DNA from: Desulfobacca_B sp046538075
Lineage (GTDB): Bacteria > Desulfobacterota > Desulfobaccia > Desulfobaccales > Desulfobaccaceae
Assembly: GCA_046538075.1 (NCBI GenBank)
Contig: JBKHJN010000011.1
Coordinates: 8,839 to 72,838 of the forward strand
DNA length: 64,000 nucleotides
Direction: 5' to 3'
In this document: in pieces, positions 43,443 through 51,509 of the stretch
Position numbering within the stretch: position 1 is the first letter of the stretch
Layout: every line of letters begins with the position of its first letter
Program-made: the position numbers and the translations under genes
The notes under the pieces: generated by a model
Told to the model about the DNA's origin: nothing
Database searches by the model: none
Seen by the model: the letters and a program-made list of their open reading frames with translations, nothing else

Positions 43443-45341
43443 ATGTATAACAATTATTTTGGTTTTTCTGATTCTCCTTTTGAAAATACTTTAGACCAAC
43501 GCTTCCTTTTTCTTTCTGAGGACCACCAGGAAGTATTGGCGGCTTTGCTGTATTTTGTGAAGCAGAAAAAAGGGCTGGCCATTGTCTGCGGGGATGTTGG
43601 GACTGGGAAGACCATGCTGATCAACACCTTTCTGAATCGCCTGCCGGACTCGGTCCGGGCTATTTTGATTTCCAACCCCTTGGCCAGTTATCATGATCTT
43701 CTCTATTTTCTTGCCGGGGAAATAGGCCTCCCCGAAAAACAGGATAATATCCTGGAACTGGTGGAACAGATAAAAGAGGCTTTAATGGCGGCCCGCCAAC
43801 AGGGCCAAGACTACATTTTGATTGTCGATGAAGCGCATCTATTAACGGACGACAGTCTGGAGCAGGTCCGCCTGCTGTCGAACATTGAAGTCTCCGAAGG
43901 CAAACTGTTACAGATTCTGTTGGTCGGGCAGTATGAGCTGAGCCATAGGCTGAACCGTCCTGAGATGCGCCAACTCAGGCAGCGCATTAACATCAGCAGG
44001 TTTCTATCGCCCTTAAGCCAAACCGAGACCATCGCCTACATAGATTATCGCTTAAAGGTGGTGAATTCAAGTTTCAACGCTATTTTTGACCCCCGTTGTG
44101 AGAAATTGCTCTATCGATTGACCGGAGGGGTGCCCCGCCGCATCAACCAGCTGTGCGACAACAGCCTGTTAAGTTGCATGGCCGAGGGCCTGAGCCAGGT
44201 CAATCGCCAGGTTTTGAAAAAATCCCATGAGGCGCTGCTTACCGATGTCATGTTTACCCCTGAGGCTCCGGCTGAAAGGAAGGGGAAGATCAAGTGGTTG
44301 GCCGTAGCTGCCGGACTGCTGGCAGTTGTCCTAATAATCCATACCCTGGTACGGAGCGTTCGCAATAGCTCTTTTAGCAACTCGCTTCGGGCGCAGCTCT
44401 CCCGAGAATTTTCACTCTTGCCGGCTACCTCGTTGGTCAATGTCGTCCATGAGATTTACCAGGGAAAGTTGTATATTCTAGCCACCCTGTCCACCCCCCA
44501 GGTGGTATCGCCACAGGAGGTCAAAATTATCCAGGATAATCTGGGGCAACATTTTCAGCGGCCCATTGAATTGATCATTCGCTGCATATTAGCCAAGGAC
44601 ATCGGTGCCGCGGGCTCCAGCAGTCAGGTGGCCGCCAGGAATCTAAAAGGTTTTTTTCTGACCGACAAGGTTAACCCCCAGGTGATGCAGGTGCAGTTGG
44701 CCGAGCAGGCCTTGCGGGAGCTTCTTTATGCCCGGCCGGAATTTAAATTGCTTAATGTCAGCCTGCTCCATTTTCCTGCCGGACCCTATATCCTAGCCAC
44801 CCTGCAGGGGCAGCGGGTCTTGCTGGCCCAAGAGGTCCAGGAATTTGAAAAAAAGGTTCAGGATAGGCTGCAGGATGGTCATATCGGCCTGGTGGCGCGC
44901 TGTATAACCACGGTGGATGTAGACCGCCGGGGGGAAATTATTTCCGGCCAGGCGCATTTTGGTGACCTTACTCCTGAGAGAACAAATCTCCAGGACCAGA
45001 TCGAAGTTGCCGTGGAGGAGGAAATCAGAAAAATTCCCCATATTTTTCCCACCTCGGTGGATGCCGTGCCCCAAGATGAAGTTTGGACAGTCTGGGTCGA
45101 AGCCGCAGGGGCGCAGGTGATTTCGGCCGATGATGTGGCACTGCTGCAAAAAAGTGTATCCCGGCGGGTTAAAAAGGATATAAAAATCTATATTCGTTCC
45201 CAGGCCTCGGCCATGGTAAGCGCTGATGGCTATAATTCCATACAAGACTTTATCCAACAGCGTCAGCAACAACGGCAAGCGGTCATCGACGAAAAACAAA
45301 AGCTCCCAGAAAGTCTGACCTCAGAGCCAGATTCGCCTTAG
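43443..45341 (+). CDS. ExeA/GspA-like AAA ATPase, membrane-spanning, with three C-terminal repeats
   Basis: 632 residues. N-terminal YNNYFGFSDSPFENTLD is the ExeA signature; AAA ATPase with Walker A GDVGTGKT and Walker B ILIVDEAHLL; one membrane segment around residue 280-300 (WLAVAAGLLAVVLIIHTLV). The C-terminal 330 residues hold three diverged repeats of about 80 residues, each preceded by a helix and containing a strand plus acidic loop: YILATLSTPQVVSPQEVK, YILATLQGQRVLLAQEVQ, WTVWVEAAGAQVISADDV. ExeA normally carries a peptidoglycan-binding domain there and helps assemble type II secretion; this one does not. An upstream TTG at 43437 is an alternative start. Confidence 0.82.
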   Translation: MYNNYFGFSDSPFENTLDQRFLFLSEDHQEVLAALLYFVKQKKGLAIVCGDVGTGKTMLINTFLNRLPDSVRAILISNPLASYHDLLYFLAGEIGLPEKQDNILELVEQIKEALMAARQQGQDYILIVDEAHLLTDDSLEQVRLLSNIEVSEGKLLQILLVGQYELSHRLNRPEMRQLRQRINISRFLSPLSQTETIAYIDYRLKVVNSSFNAIFDPRCEKLLYRLTGGVPRRINQLCDNSLLSCMAEGLSQVNRQVLKKSHEALLTDVMFTPEAPAERKGKIKWLAVAAGLLAVVLIIHTLVRSVRNSSFSNSLRAQLSREFSLLPATSLVNVVHEIYQGKLYILATLSTPQVVSPQEVKIIQDNLGQHFQRPIELIIRCILAKDIGAAGSSSQVAARNLKGFFLTDKVNPQVMQVQLAEQALRELLYARPEFKLLNVSLLHFPAGPYILATLQGQRVLLAQEVQEFEKKVQDRLQDGHIGLVARCITTVDVDRRGEIISGQAHFGDLTPERTNLQDQIEVAVEEEIRKIPHIFPTSVDAVPQDEVWTVWVEAAGAQVISADDVALLQKSVSRRVKKDIKIYIRSQASAMVSADGYNSIQDFIQQRQQQRQAVIDEKQKLPESLTSEPDSP

Positions 45342-45420
45342 ATTAAAATAAACTAGGTCCGCTGAACTCCTGGCTCAGAGGGCTGAGAAAAATGATAAGC
45401 GGTTATTTCTGGCCCATTGG

Positions 45421-46113
45421 CTAAAACCGGTCAAACCTCTCCGGGCGAGCTTTCCGGACCGGCTGACCGTTCTCAGCCGGGGACGGCGCGGCCTGAGCCG
45501 GAGTCGGAGCTAAAGCCGGGGGGCTGGAGGGGGCCTCCTTGGCAGAATCGGCCGCCTCTTCCTTGCTTTGGACAACGCGGCCGGCCGGGGGGCGCCTGGT
45601 CCGGCGGCGGATCTCTACCTGATCAAGGGATAGGTCTTTAAGTTCCATCCAACCCTGGCTGTGGTTGCGTTGCACCTGAACCTGGACCCAGCCCTGCCGG
45701 GGGTGGGGAGTGGACAGCTGGACCTGATCGTTCAGCCTCAAATTAGCGACGGCCCGGGCTTTTTCATTAGGACTGGAGCGTAAGCAGCTATCCGAGCGGA
45801 TAACATAAAACTCCGTGACCGGATCGACCTTGAAATACCTTTCGCTGGCCCAGCCGAAGCGCCGGTCGGAGGTCACTACCTTAAACCAGCCATTGGGACT
45901 CTGATCGAGCTTTTCCACCCGCTCGTTCAGGGTGACTTGGGCAGTGACCTTACTTTGGGGATCAGGATTGCCGCGAAGGGGGACTTCCATGGCTCCCACA
46001 TAGTAATACAGCGGCCGTTTTACCGGTGCCCGGATTACCGCCGGGGCCGACATGGTGCAACCCCAGACCATCAGAACCAGGACGCTTAGTGCCAAACATC
46101 TCAACCAGGGCAT
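45421..46113 (-). CDS. Lipoprotein with two bacterial SH3 domains
   Basis: About 230 residues. Lipoprotein signal with lipobox VWGC near residue 19, two SH3b domains (YYYVGAMEVPLRGNPDPQSK and FYVIRSDSCLRSSPNEKA openings, each closing with GW-containing strands such as NGWFKVV and QGWVQVQ), then a disordered Pro/Ala-rich tail ending KARPERFDRF. SH3b domains commonly bind cell-wall peptides. The ATG at 46113 has AAGGAG upstream and is preferred to the TTG at 46119. Confidence 0.85.
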   Translation of the reverse strand: MPWLRCLALSVLVLMVWGCTMSAPAVIRAPVKRPLYYYVGAMEVPLRGNPDPQSKVTAQVTLNERVEKLDQSPNGWFKVVTSDRRFGWASERYFKVDPVTEFYVIRSDSCLRSSPNEKARAVANLRLNDQVQLSTPHPRQGWVQVQVQRNHSQGWMELKDLSLDQVEIRRRTRRPPAGRVVQSKEEAADSAKEAPSSPPALAPTPAQAAPSPAENGQPVRKARPERFDRF

Positions 46114-46300
46114 ACTCAAAACTCCTTTGTTTTACCCGGTCGGCAGTTTGCTGTTACAAAATTTGTGTAATTTCAGTTTGTCTGGCAGCTATTCTTATGA
46201 TTGAACCACAGCAGCTCTAAAAGCCAGATACCCAAAACAAATTAAAAGTACTACAACATATCTTAACAAAATATTGGCCCCCTGGCTACCTATCCCGCAA

Positions 46301-46325
46301 CCCCCACCCCTTAAAGGGGGTGGGG
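46301..46325. repeat. GC-rich palindrome abutting the porin remnant
   Basis: CCCCCACCCC (46301-46310) and GGGGGTGGGG (46316-46325) around TTAAA. The centre resembles that of the MITE-like copy A (CCCCCTTAAGGGG), but the conserved outer ends are absent, so it is at most a fragment of that family. Confidence 0.45.
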
Positions 46326-46342
46326 AGGGGAGACCAGGCCAA

Positions 46343-46558
46343 CTGCAGCCCTATTGCCGCTATGAGCGCCTGTTTGTTAAAGACCGGCCGGACACCTATT
46401 TCCCCAGCTTTGGCCTCAATTATTATCTCAAAGGCCAAAATGCCAAGCTGAGCGTCGAGTGGACCCAGATCACCCAACAGGAGGACCATGCGCCCAGCGG
46501 CAACTACAGCGGCGGCGATCAGAACCTGGTGACCGTCCAGGGGCAGGTAGGGTTTTAA
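46343..46558 (+). pseudogene. C-terminal remnant of a porin (OprO/P-like)
   Basis: About 70 codons encode the end of an outer-membrane beta-barrel: FPSFGLNYYLKGQNAKLSVE, then DQNLVTVQGQVGF with the terminal Phe of barrel proteins. This matches the C-terminus of phosphate-selective porin O/P-like proteins, which are normally about 400 residues. The open frame continues upstream only into the GC-rich palindrome, which replaces the rest of the gene. No signal peptide or start region is present, so I call it a deletion remnant. Confidence 0.65.
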
Positions 46559-46582
46559 GTAGCTTTTGGCTCGGCCTCTTTT

Positions 46583-47983
46583 TTAGCTTTTCGATCCTTT
46601 GGGGTGCTGTTTGAAAAAGAGGTAAAGCAAGGCGCCACAGAGGACAGCCGCCAACCCGGTGAGGGAGGCCAAGGGTTTGTTGATAATGGAAAATAGCACG
46701 ATCCACAGATTACACAGGATGAAAAAAATCGGGGTAAGGGGATAGCCCAAGGTTCGATAGGCTAAATCCGGGGCTGGTTGCCGGTACCGCAAGACCATGA
46801 GCCCGACTACGGTGATCAGGGAGAACAGCGACAGCGTAAAGCCGATAAAGATCAGCAGGTTTTCGAAGGAGGCGGTGAGGACCATAACCAGCGCCAGGCC
46901 GGCCTGAAGCAGGATGGCATTGCCGGGCGGTCCGGAGCCGCCCCTTAATCTGCTGAAGGCAGGAAATAACAGACCGTCTCCAGCCATGGCCTGATAGACC
47001 CGGGGTCCGGTCATTATCATAGCGCTAATCAGGGAGAGCAGGCTCAAGGCAATGGCCCCGGCGAAAATCCGGCTCATTGAGGGGCCGAACAGGGCTAGGG
47101 CCGCCTTTTCCCCCACCTCCAGAACGCCGCTCATCTCCTGGACGGAAAGGCCGTAGATAAAGGTAATATTGAGCAGCAGATAAAGGATGGTTACTATAAG
47201 GGTGCCGAGGGCCAGGGCCAGAGGAATGTTCCGGGTGGGGCGGGAGATTTCACTGCCCATATAGGCGGCGGCATTCCAACCGCTGTAAGCAAAGGTAATA
47301 AAAATCAGCGAAGTAGCAAACTGGCCGGAAAGAAAGACGCTGGGCCGGGGTGGGGCGCTAAAGTGGGATGCCGACCCGGCCCCCCAGCCCAGGCCCCAAA
47401 AGACCAAAGCCAGGATTAGGGTAAGTTTAAACAGGGTAAGCAGGTTTTGGAGGCGACTGCCCAAAAACAGGCTATGGCAGTGGATGAAGGAAAAGGCCAG
47501 GATTACCGCCGAGGCCAACAGAGTTACCGGGGAGAGGTTCAACACCCTCAATCCCTGGATGGTCAGGGTAAGACCCTGATCCGGGTGAAGCCCGGCACTC
47601 CCCAGGAAATATACTGCAAAGGCCATGGCCGCGGCGGCAATAGGGGCCGAAAAACCTACCAGCAGAGAGATCCAGCCGGACAAAAAAGCTATTGGTTCAC
47701 CGAAACTCTCCCTTAGATAAACATATTCCCCTCCGGCCCGGGGATAGCGGGCTCCCAGTTCACCATAGCAGAGGGCGCCAGCCAGAGCAAACAGCCCGCC
47801 TACCGCCCAGCAGGACAACATCGCCCAGGGGTTCTGGAGTTCCTGAATAATGAAGCCTGAGGTGGTGAAGATGCCGGTGCCCACCATGTTGGCCACTACC
47901 AGGATGACGGCGGAAAACAGCCCCAGTTGGTGGCGGTTCGCCACCGCCGAATGCCGGGCACCGGCTGGGATTACCTGATTCAT
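46583..47983 (-). CDS. APC-superfamily amino acid permease
   Basis: 466 residues with about twelve membrane segments and the APC N-terminal signature VVANMVGTGIFTTSG and ELGARYPRAGGEYVYLRESFG. It is an amino-acid/cation or antiport-type transporter; the substrate is not readable. It starts 3 nt after the stop of the NikK-like gene and is therefore in one operon with the exported tetrapyrrole-methylase-like protein and NikK, an unusual association. Confidence 0.9.
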   Translation of the reverse strand: MNQVIPAGARHSAVANRHQLGLFSAVILVVANMVGTGIFTTSGFIIQELQNPWAMLSCWAVGGLFALAGALCYGELGARYPRAGGEYVYLRESFGEPIAFLSGWISLLVGFSAPIAAAAMAFAVYFLGSAGLHPDQGLTLTIQGLRVLNLSPVTLLASAVILAFSFIHCHSLFLGSRLQNLLTLFKLTLILALVFWGLGWGAGSASHFSAPPRPSVFLSGQFATSLIFITFAYSGWNAAAYMGSEISRPTRNIPLALALGTLIVTILYLLLNITFIYGLSVQEMSGVLEVGEKAALALFGPSMSRIFAGAIALSLLSLISAMIMTGPRVYQAMAGDGLLFPAFSRLRGGSGPPGNAILLQAGLALVMVLTASFENLLIFIGFTLSLFSLITVVGLMVLRYRQPAPDLAYRTLGYPLTPIFFILCNLWIVLFSIINKPLASLTGLAAVLCGALLYLFFKQHPKGSKS

Positions 47984-47986
47984 TAG

Positions 47987-48748
47987 TCATCGAACCTGCC
48001 AGGTGAGGCTGGCGCGGTAAAAATAATCATCACACTCCTCTGGGTCTTCATAGGGGGTTTTATGGGAGGCAGTCAAAAGCCACCACCCTGGTTTATCCAC
48101 TTTCACCTGAATTTCACCCTTCTCATTGGTCTTGCCCAGGGAGGTGAAGGGTTTTTGGGGATCGGTCCACCCCTCATGGCTGAATTCTAGTTTGGCTCCG
48201 GCCAGCGGCTTCCCCTGAAACACGATCCTCACCCGCAAGGTGTCCCCGGTTTTCATGGTGGTGGGGTCTTGGAGCGGTAGAATCTCCAAGTTGCTCTGGA
48301 CCGGACGGTTAGCCCCCTGCTGCTGGCCGCCCGCCGCCACCACAGTCTTGGCGGCCATGTCAAATCGGAAGCAGTAGTTGGCGTCAGGAACACCTTTCTT
48401 GGTTTGCATCTTCACCCCTTGGGGAGTGCGGGTGACAAACCCTGGGATCATCTGCGCCGAGATCACATAGACCCCGGCCGCCGGTGGCACCAATTCATAC
48501 TGGGTGATGGAGATTTTTTTCAGGGACAACTCCTGGCCGTCCGGCCCCAGGGCCTTGACCGGGCCCAGCCGTTCCGCTTTAATCTCTTCATCCTTGGGGA
48601 ATTTGTGTCCGAAGCCGATCTCCACCTGGACGGGCTCGTTTACCTGGGGGGTGTCCTTATCGGTTAACAGCCAAAACATATGAGCGTGGGAGCTCATCGG
48701 CAAGATCAAGATCAGCGCCAGGACAAAAATTATCCAGATTCTCTTCAT
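47987..48748 (-). CDS. DUF4198 periplasmic protein (NikK-like)
   Basis: 253 residues with a Sec signal peptide (IIFVLALILILPMSSHA) directly followed by HMFWLL. The DUF4198 pattern (VQVEIGFGHKFPKDEE, GVYVISAQMIPGF, PLAGAKLEFSHEGW) is that of NikK, the periplasmic accessory of NikKLMQO-type ECF nickel importers. His2 of the mature protein could bind metal. The ATG at 48748 has AGGAG upstream; a longer reading to 48787 has no site. The transporter core is encoded divergently at 50.3-53.1 kb. Confidence 0.85.
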   Translation of the reverse strand: MKRIWIIFVLALILILPMSSHAHMFWLLTDKDTPQVNEPVQVEIGFGHKFPKDEEIKAERLGPVKALGPDGQELSLKKISITQYELVPPAAGVYVISAQMIPGFVTRTPQGVKMQTKKGVPDANYCFRFDMAAKTVVAAGGQQQGANRPVQSNLEILPLQDPTTMKTGDTLRVRIVFQGKPLAGAKLEFSHEGWTDPQKPFTSLGKTNEKGEIQVKVDKPGWWLLTASHKTPYEDPEECDDYFYRASLTWQVR

Positions 48749-48897
48749 CGTAAATCTCCTTTTGAATAATTCAGAATGAAGGGCCATTGCCTACCATGCA
48801 CAGCTTTGGTGACCATCAGGTTACCGAGCTCAGCCGGTAGCCAGACCGAACGGCCCCATCCTGCCGTTAAGGTTTAGCCTGCGCCTGCGGCTACCAT

Positions 48898-49830
48898 TCA
48901 TTCCCTCGGACTGGGGCCGTTGGGGACGACAGGCTTTTTGTCTTTTTCCGGCGGAGTGAAGGCCGGGCCTTCCAGACATTGCCCGACGATAATCATCCCC
49001 ATCCATTTTTCCTTTTCCAAAGCCAGCTTTGCCAAGATATTGCCCAGGTTGCCTTTGACGACCTTTTCTTTCTCGGGATAGCCGGCGTAGTAGACCACGG
49101 CCAGCGGCAGGTCGGCAGGGTTGTACTTTTTCAAGGTGTTTACCAAATCCTCGATCTGCGCCAGACCCATGTAAAACACCAGGGTGCCGGGATAGCGGGA
49201 AAGGTCGCGGGCCAGATCGTCCCGGTCGCTTTTGCCAAAAAAGGCAAAAGGGGTGGTCTGGGCCACAAATCGGGCCCCGGCCCCGGTGCTGCTTTTCTTC
49301 AGGGCAGCCATGGCCGCGGTCATGGCTCCCACCCCCGGGACAATTTCCACCTGGTCGGCATCCAGTTCCTCCACAATCCAGAAGCTCCGGCTATAGACGG
49401 TGGGATCGCCGCCTTCCACTAGAGCCACGTTTTTCCCCTGGCTCAAAAAGTCCTTCAGCCGCTTGACATATGCATCGCGCTGGCGCTTTTTATCCGCCAC
49501 GATCTTGGCCCGCACTTCCGACTTGAAGGTAGCAAGATCCCTCATCCAGGGCTTTCCTTGATGAAACCAGAGTTCCTTCCAGGGGTCCTCCACCTTTTTC
49601 CCCTTTAAGATTTCCTGCAACTGCTGGGCCGAGTGCTGGCTGCATACCACCAGGTCGGCCTTCTTAATGGTCTCCAAGGCCTTGAAGGTGATGTGTTGGG
49701 GGTCCCCCGGGCCGATGCTCACCAAGTATAAGATTCCCGAAGCCCCGGTCGCGGCTGGGCTGGCAACCATTCCATATGCCAACAACGCCACCGTAATTGA
49801 GATCAGCGTCGCCAGCTTTTTTGCTGCCAT
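48898..49830 (-). CDS. Tetrapyrrole (SAM-dependent) methylase-like protein with signal peptide
   Basis: 310 residues. Residues 1-30 look like a cleavable Sec signal (ATLISITVALLAYGMVASPA). The rest has the tetrapyrrole methylase fold: LVSIGPGDPQHITFKALETI, VEGGDPTVYS, IVPGVGAMTAAMAAL, corresponding to the SAM/substrate motifs of CbiF/CobM-like corrinoid methylases. Exported location is odd because SAM is cytosolic. Desulfovibrio has a periplasmic cobaltochelatase (CbiK-P), so exported tetrapyrrole proteins have a precedent. It leads the nikK-permease operon behind a promoter and hairpin leader; a metal- or corrinoid-binding role is possible. Confidence 0.85.
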   Translation of the reverse strand: MAAKKLATLISITVALLAYGMVASPAATGASGILYLVSIGPGDPQHITFKALETIKKADLVVCSQHSAQQLQEILKGKKVEDPWKELWFHQGKPWMRDLATFKSEVRAKIVADKKRQRDAYVKRLKDFLSQGKNVALVEGGDPTVYSRSFWIVEELDADQVEIVPGVGAMTAAMAALKKSSTGAGARFVAQTTPFAFFGKSDRDDLARDLSRYPGTLVFYMGLAQIEDLVNTLKKYNPADLPLAVVYYAGYPEKEKVVKGNLGNILAKLALEKEKWMGMIIVGQCLEGPAFTPPEKDKKPVVPNGPSPRE

Positions 49831-49881
49831 GGTTTAATCCTTTCATTATTGAGAGATGTTGAATTGTTTTCGAAATCGGGC

Positions 49882-49930
49882 AAAAAAAAACCACGAGCCT
49901 CCACCTACAGGTGGCTACGCCTTCGTGGCT
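49882..49930 (-). terminator. Attenuator-like hairpin in the methylase-nikK leader
   Basis: On the minus strand AGCCACGAAGGCGTAGCC starts at 49930; CCACGA pairs with TCGTGG around an inner CCACC-TGTA-GGTGG hairpin, and nine T follow (49890-49882). It lies between the promoter and the start codon at 49830, and its 5' arm resembles the one in the divergent cbiM leader. Confidence 0.7.
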
Positions 49931-49999
49931 TGATACTGCAGTGTTGTGGATTTTTATGTGTTTAAGCTAAAGGGGTTCAATCCCCTCAATTTTCAGTAT

Positions 50000-50028
50000 T
50001 TTTAATCCGCTTTCCTAACTTTTGTCAA
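50000..50028 (-). promoter_or_regulatory. Promoter of the methylase-nikK-permease operon
   Basis: On the minus strand a perfect TTGACA (50028-50023) and TTAAAA (50005-50000) are 17 bp apart. The leader to the ATG at 49830 is about 160 nt. Confidence 0.7.
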
Positions 50029-50139
50029 GACTTTTTTATTGTCCACCCGACTTCTCATTCATCATGAAATTTTTGAAAAACAGAGTCTCGATCTTATTGG
50101 AACAGAGTGGTCTTTCCCAGGGGCCCTTAAATTTTTTCA

Positions 50140-50168
50140 TTGCAAATGTCGCCTACCTACTGTAAAAT
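50140..50168 (+). promoter_or_regulatory. Promoter of the cbiM/nikM operon
   Basis: TTGCAA (50140-50145) and TAAAAT (50163-50168) with a 17-bp spacer; initiation near 50175 gives a leader of about 115 nt. Confidence 0.6.
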
Positions 50169-50216
50169 TTGTAATGATGGACGGCTGAGGAGCCGTGCCG
50201 CGAATAGAGAAAAACC

Positions 50217-50275
50217 AAAGCCATGAAGGCTTGTAAGCATTCCTTGAGGAATGGTATCCTTCGTGGCTTTTTTTT
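50217..50275 (+). terminator. Attenuator-like hairpin in the cbiM/nikM leader
   Basis: AAAGCCATGAAGG (50217-50229) pairs with CCTTCGTGGCTTT (50258-50270; 13 bp with one T-G wobble) around an inner CATTCC-TTGA-GGAATG hairpin, followed by eight T. It ends 15 nt before the start codon, leaving no room for read-through without control. Confidence 0.85.
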
Positions 50276-50290
50276 CTGTCCGGGTATGAC

Positions 50291-50920
50291 ATGCATATTT
50301 CCGAAGGAGTGCTCAGTCCAGCAGTTTTGGGTGGAGGGGCCGCCCTGGCAGCAGTGGGCACCGCCATTGGCCTGAAGAAAATCGATTATGAAGCCATCCC
50401 GCGGGTGGCCATCCTGTCTGCGGCTTTTTTTGTGGCCTCCCTTATTCATGTGCCGGTGGGACCGGTGGGGCTGCATTTGGTGCTCAATGGCCTGATGGGG
50501 CTGCTGCTGGGCTGGATGGCAGTCCCGGCCATCCTCATTGCCCTGTTCCTGCAGGCCTTGCTCTTTCAATTCGGGGGCTTGGCGGTGTTGGGGGTCAATA
50601 CCGTGGTCATGGCGGCCCCTGCGGTCAGCGGTTTTTATATTTTCCGCGGTTTATTGCGCCGCTCCGGGACTCCGGCCGCGGTGGGGGCTTTTGCCTGTGG
50701 GTTCACCGCGGTCTTGTTGAGTGGCTTGCTGGTAGCCCTGGCACTGATCAGCACCGGCCGGGCTTTTGTCCAGGCCGCTGAACTGGTTTTGCTGGCGCAT
50801 ATCCCGGTGATGATCATCGAAGGCGTCATCACGGTTTTTATTTTTCTGTTCCTTAAGAAAGTTCGCCCTGAGATGTTGGAGGGTTTATATGACGACCACA
50901 AGATTATTTTCGCTAAATAG
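50291..50920 (+). CDS. cbiM: ECF nickel/cobalt transporter substrate-binding subunit (CbiM/NikM)
   Basis: 209 residues, about six membrane segments. The N-terminus MHISEGVLS places His2 where CbiM/NikM proteins coordinate the metal with the free amino terminus, and HVPVGPVGLHLVLNG is the second conserved metal-site region. Ni2+ versus Co2+ cannot be told from the sequence, though the NikK-like and NikN/L-like partners favour nickel. Its 3' end overlaps the next gene by 32 nt. Confidence 0.93.
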   Translation: MHISEGVLSPAVLGGGAALAAVGTAIGLKKIDYEAIPRVAILSAAFFVASLIHVPVGPVGLHLVLNGLMGLLLGWMAVPAILIALFLQALLFQFGGLAVLGVNTVVMAAPAVSGFYIFRGLLRRSGTPAAVGAFACGFTAVLLSGLLVALALISTGRAFVQAAELVLLAHIPVMIIEGVITVFIFLFLKKVRPEMLEGLYDDHKIIFAK

Positions 50921-51509
50921 TTGGTTGGCCTTCCCGCTCCTGGGATTGTCGCTGTTTCTGGGCGCGGTGTTGCCGCTGCTGCCTGCCCAGGCCCATCAGA
51001 TGCTGGTCTTCGCCTATTCCGAGGGCGATACGATCCACACCGAAAGCAAGTTTGCCCCCGATACGCCGGTGCCTCAGGGTGAAGTGCAGGTGCTGGAGCG
51101 GGAAACCGGCAAGGTGTTGTTGACCGGCCAAACCGATGACCAGGGAAAATTCTCCTTTAAAATTCCTGCTGAGGCCGCAGCCCAAAAGATGGATCTGGAA
51201 ATCGTTGTGGAAGGCGGCATGGGCCATCAGGGAACATGGCTGCTCAGAGCCGACAGCTATCTGCCCGAGGCTAAAACCGCTGCCCCGGCGCCCGCGGCCT
51301 CTTCGCCGCTGGTTTCGGATCCCCAAGCCGTTTCGCAAGAGGCCCTGGACCAAGCCCTGGAGCGCCATCTGGCCCCGATCAAGAAGGAACTGGCGGAACT
51401 GACCATCCACCGGACTTCTTTGCCGGATATCATCGGCGGCATCGGTTATATCATCGGTATTTTCGGGCTGTGGGCTTATTTTCAAGCCAGAAGGAAGAAG
51501 AATCCTTGA
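50889..51509 (+). CDS. NikL/NikN-like accessory membrane protein
   Basis: 206 residues: N-terminal signal/anchor (AFPLLGLSLFLGAVLPLLP), a beta-sandwich of carboxypeptidase-regulatory type starting right after ...AQAHQMLVFAYSEGDTIH, an Ala/Pro linker, a helix, and a C-terminal membrane segment (IIGGIGYIIGIFGLWAYF). It fits NikL/NikN-type accessory subunits of ECF nickel importers. GGAGG at 50879-50883 region supports the ATG inside cbiM. It ends in a TTGA overlap with cbiQ. Confidence 0.8.
   Translation: MTTTRLFSLNSWLAFPLLGLSLFLGAVLPLLPAQAHQMLVFAYSEGDTIHTESKFAPDTPVPQGEVQVLERETGKVLLTGQTDDQGKFSFKIPAEAAAQKMDLEIVVEGGMGHQGTWLLRADSYLPEAKTAAPAPAASSPLVSDPQAVSQEALDQALERHLAPIKKELAELTIHRTSLPDIIGGIGYIIGIFGLWAYFQARRKKNP

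Larger units (their letters stand above)
49831..50290. other. 460-bp divergent control region of the nickel/cobalt locus
   Basis: No coding frame is recognised. It contains two divergent promoters (minus 50028-50000, plus 50140-50168), and each transcript passes through a hairpin followed by T residues before its first start codon (minus 49930-49882, plus 50217-50275). Each leader also has a smaller upstream hairpin: AGGGG/CCCCT around 49973-49988 on the minus transcript and ACGGCT/AGCCGT around 50181-50196 on the plus transcript. No B12-box typical of cobalamin riboswitches is found. Confidence 0.6.

Noticed and set aside
49831..50290. Cobalamin riboswitch in the metal-transporter control region
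   Set aside because: No B12 box or long multi-stem leader; the leaders are about 115-160 nt with only two hairpins each.
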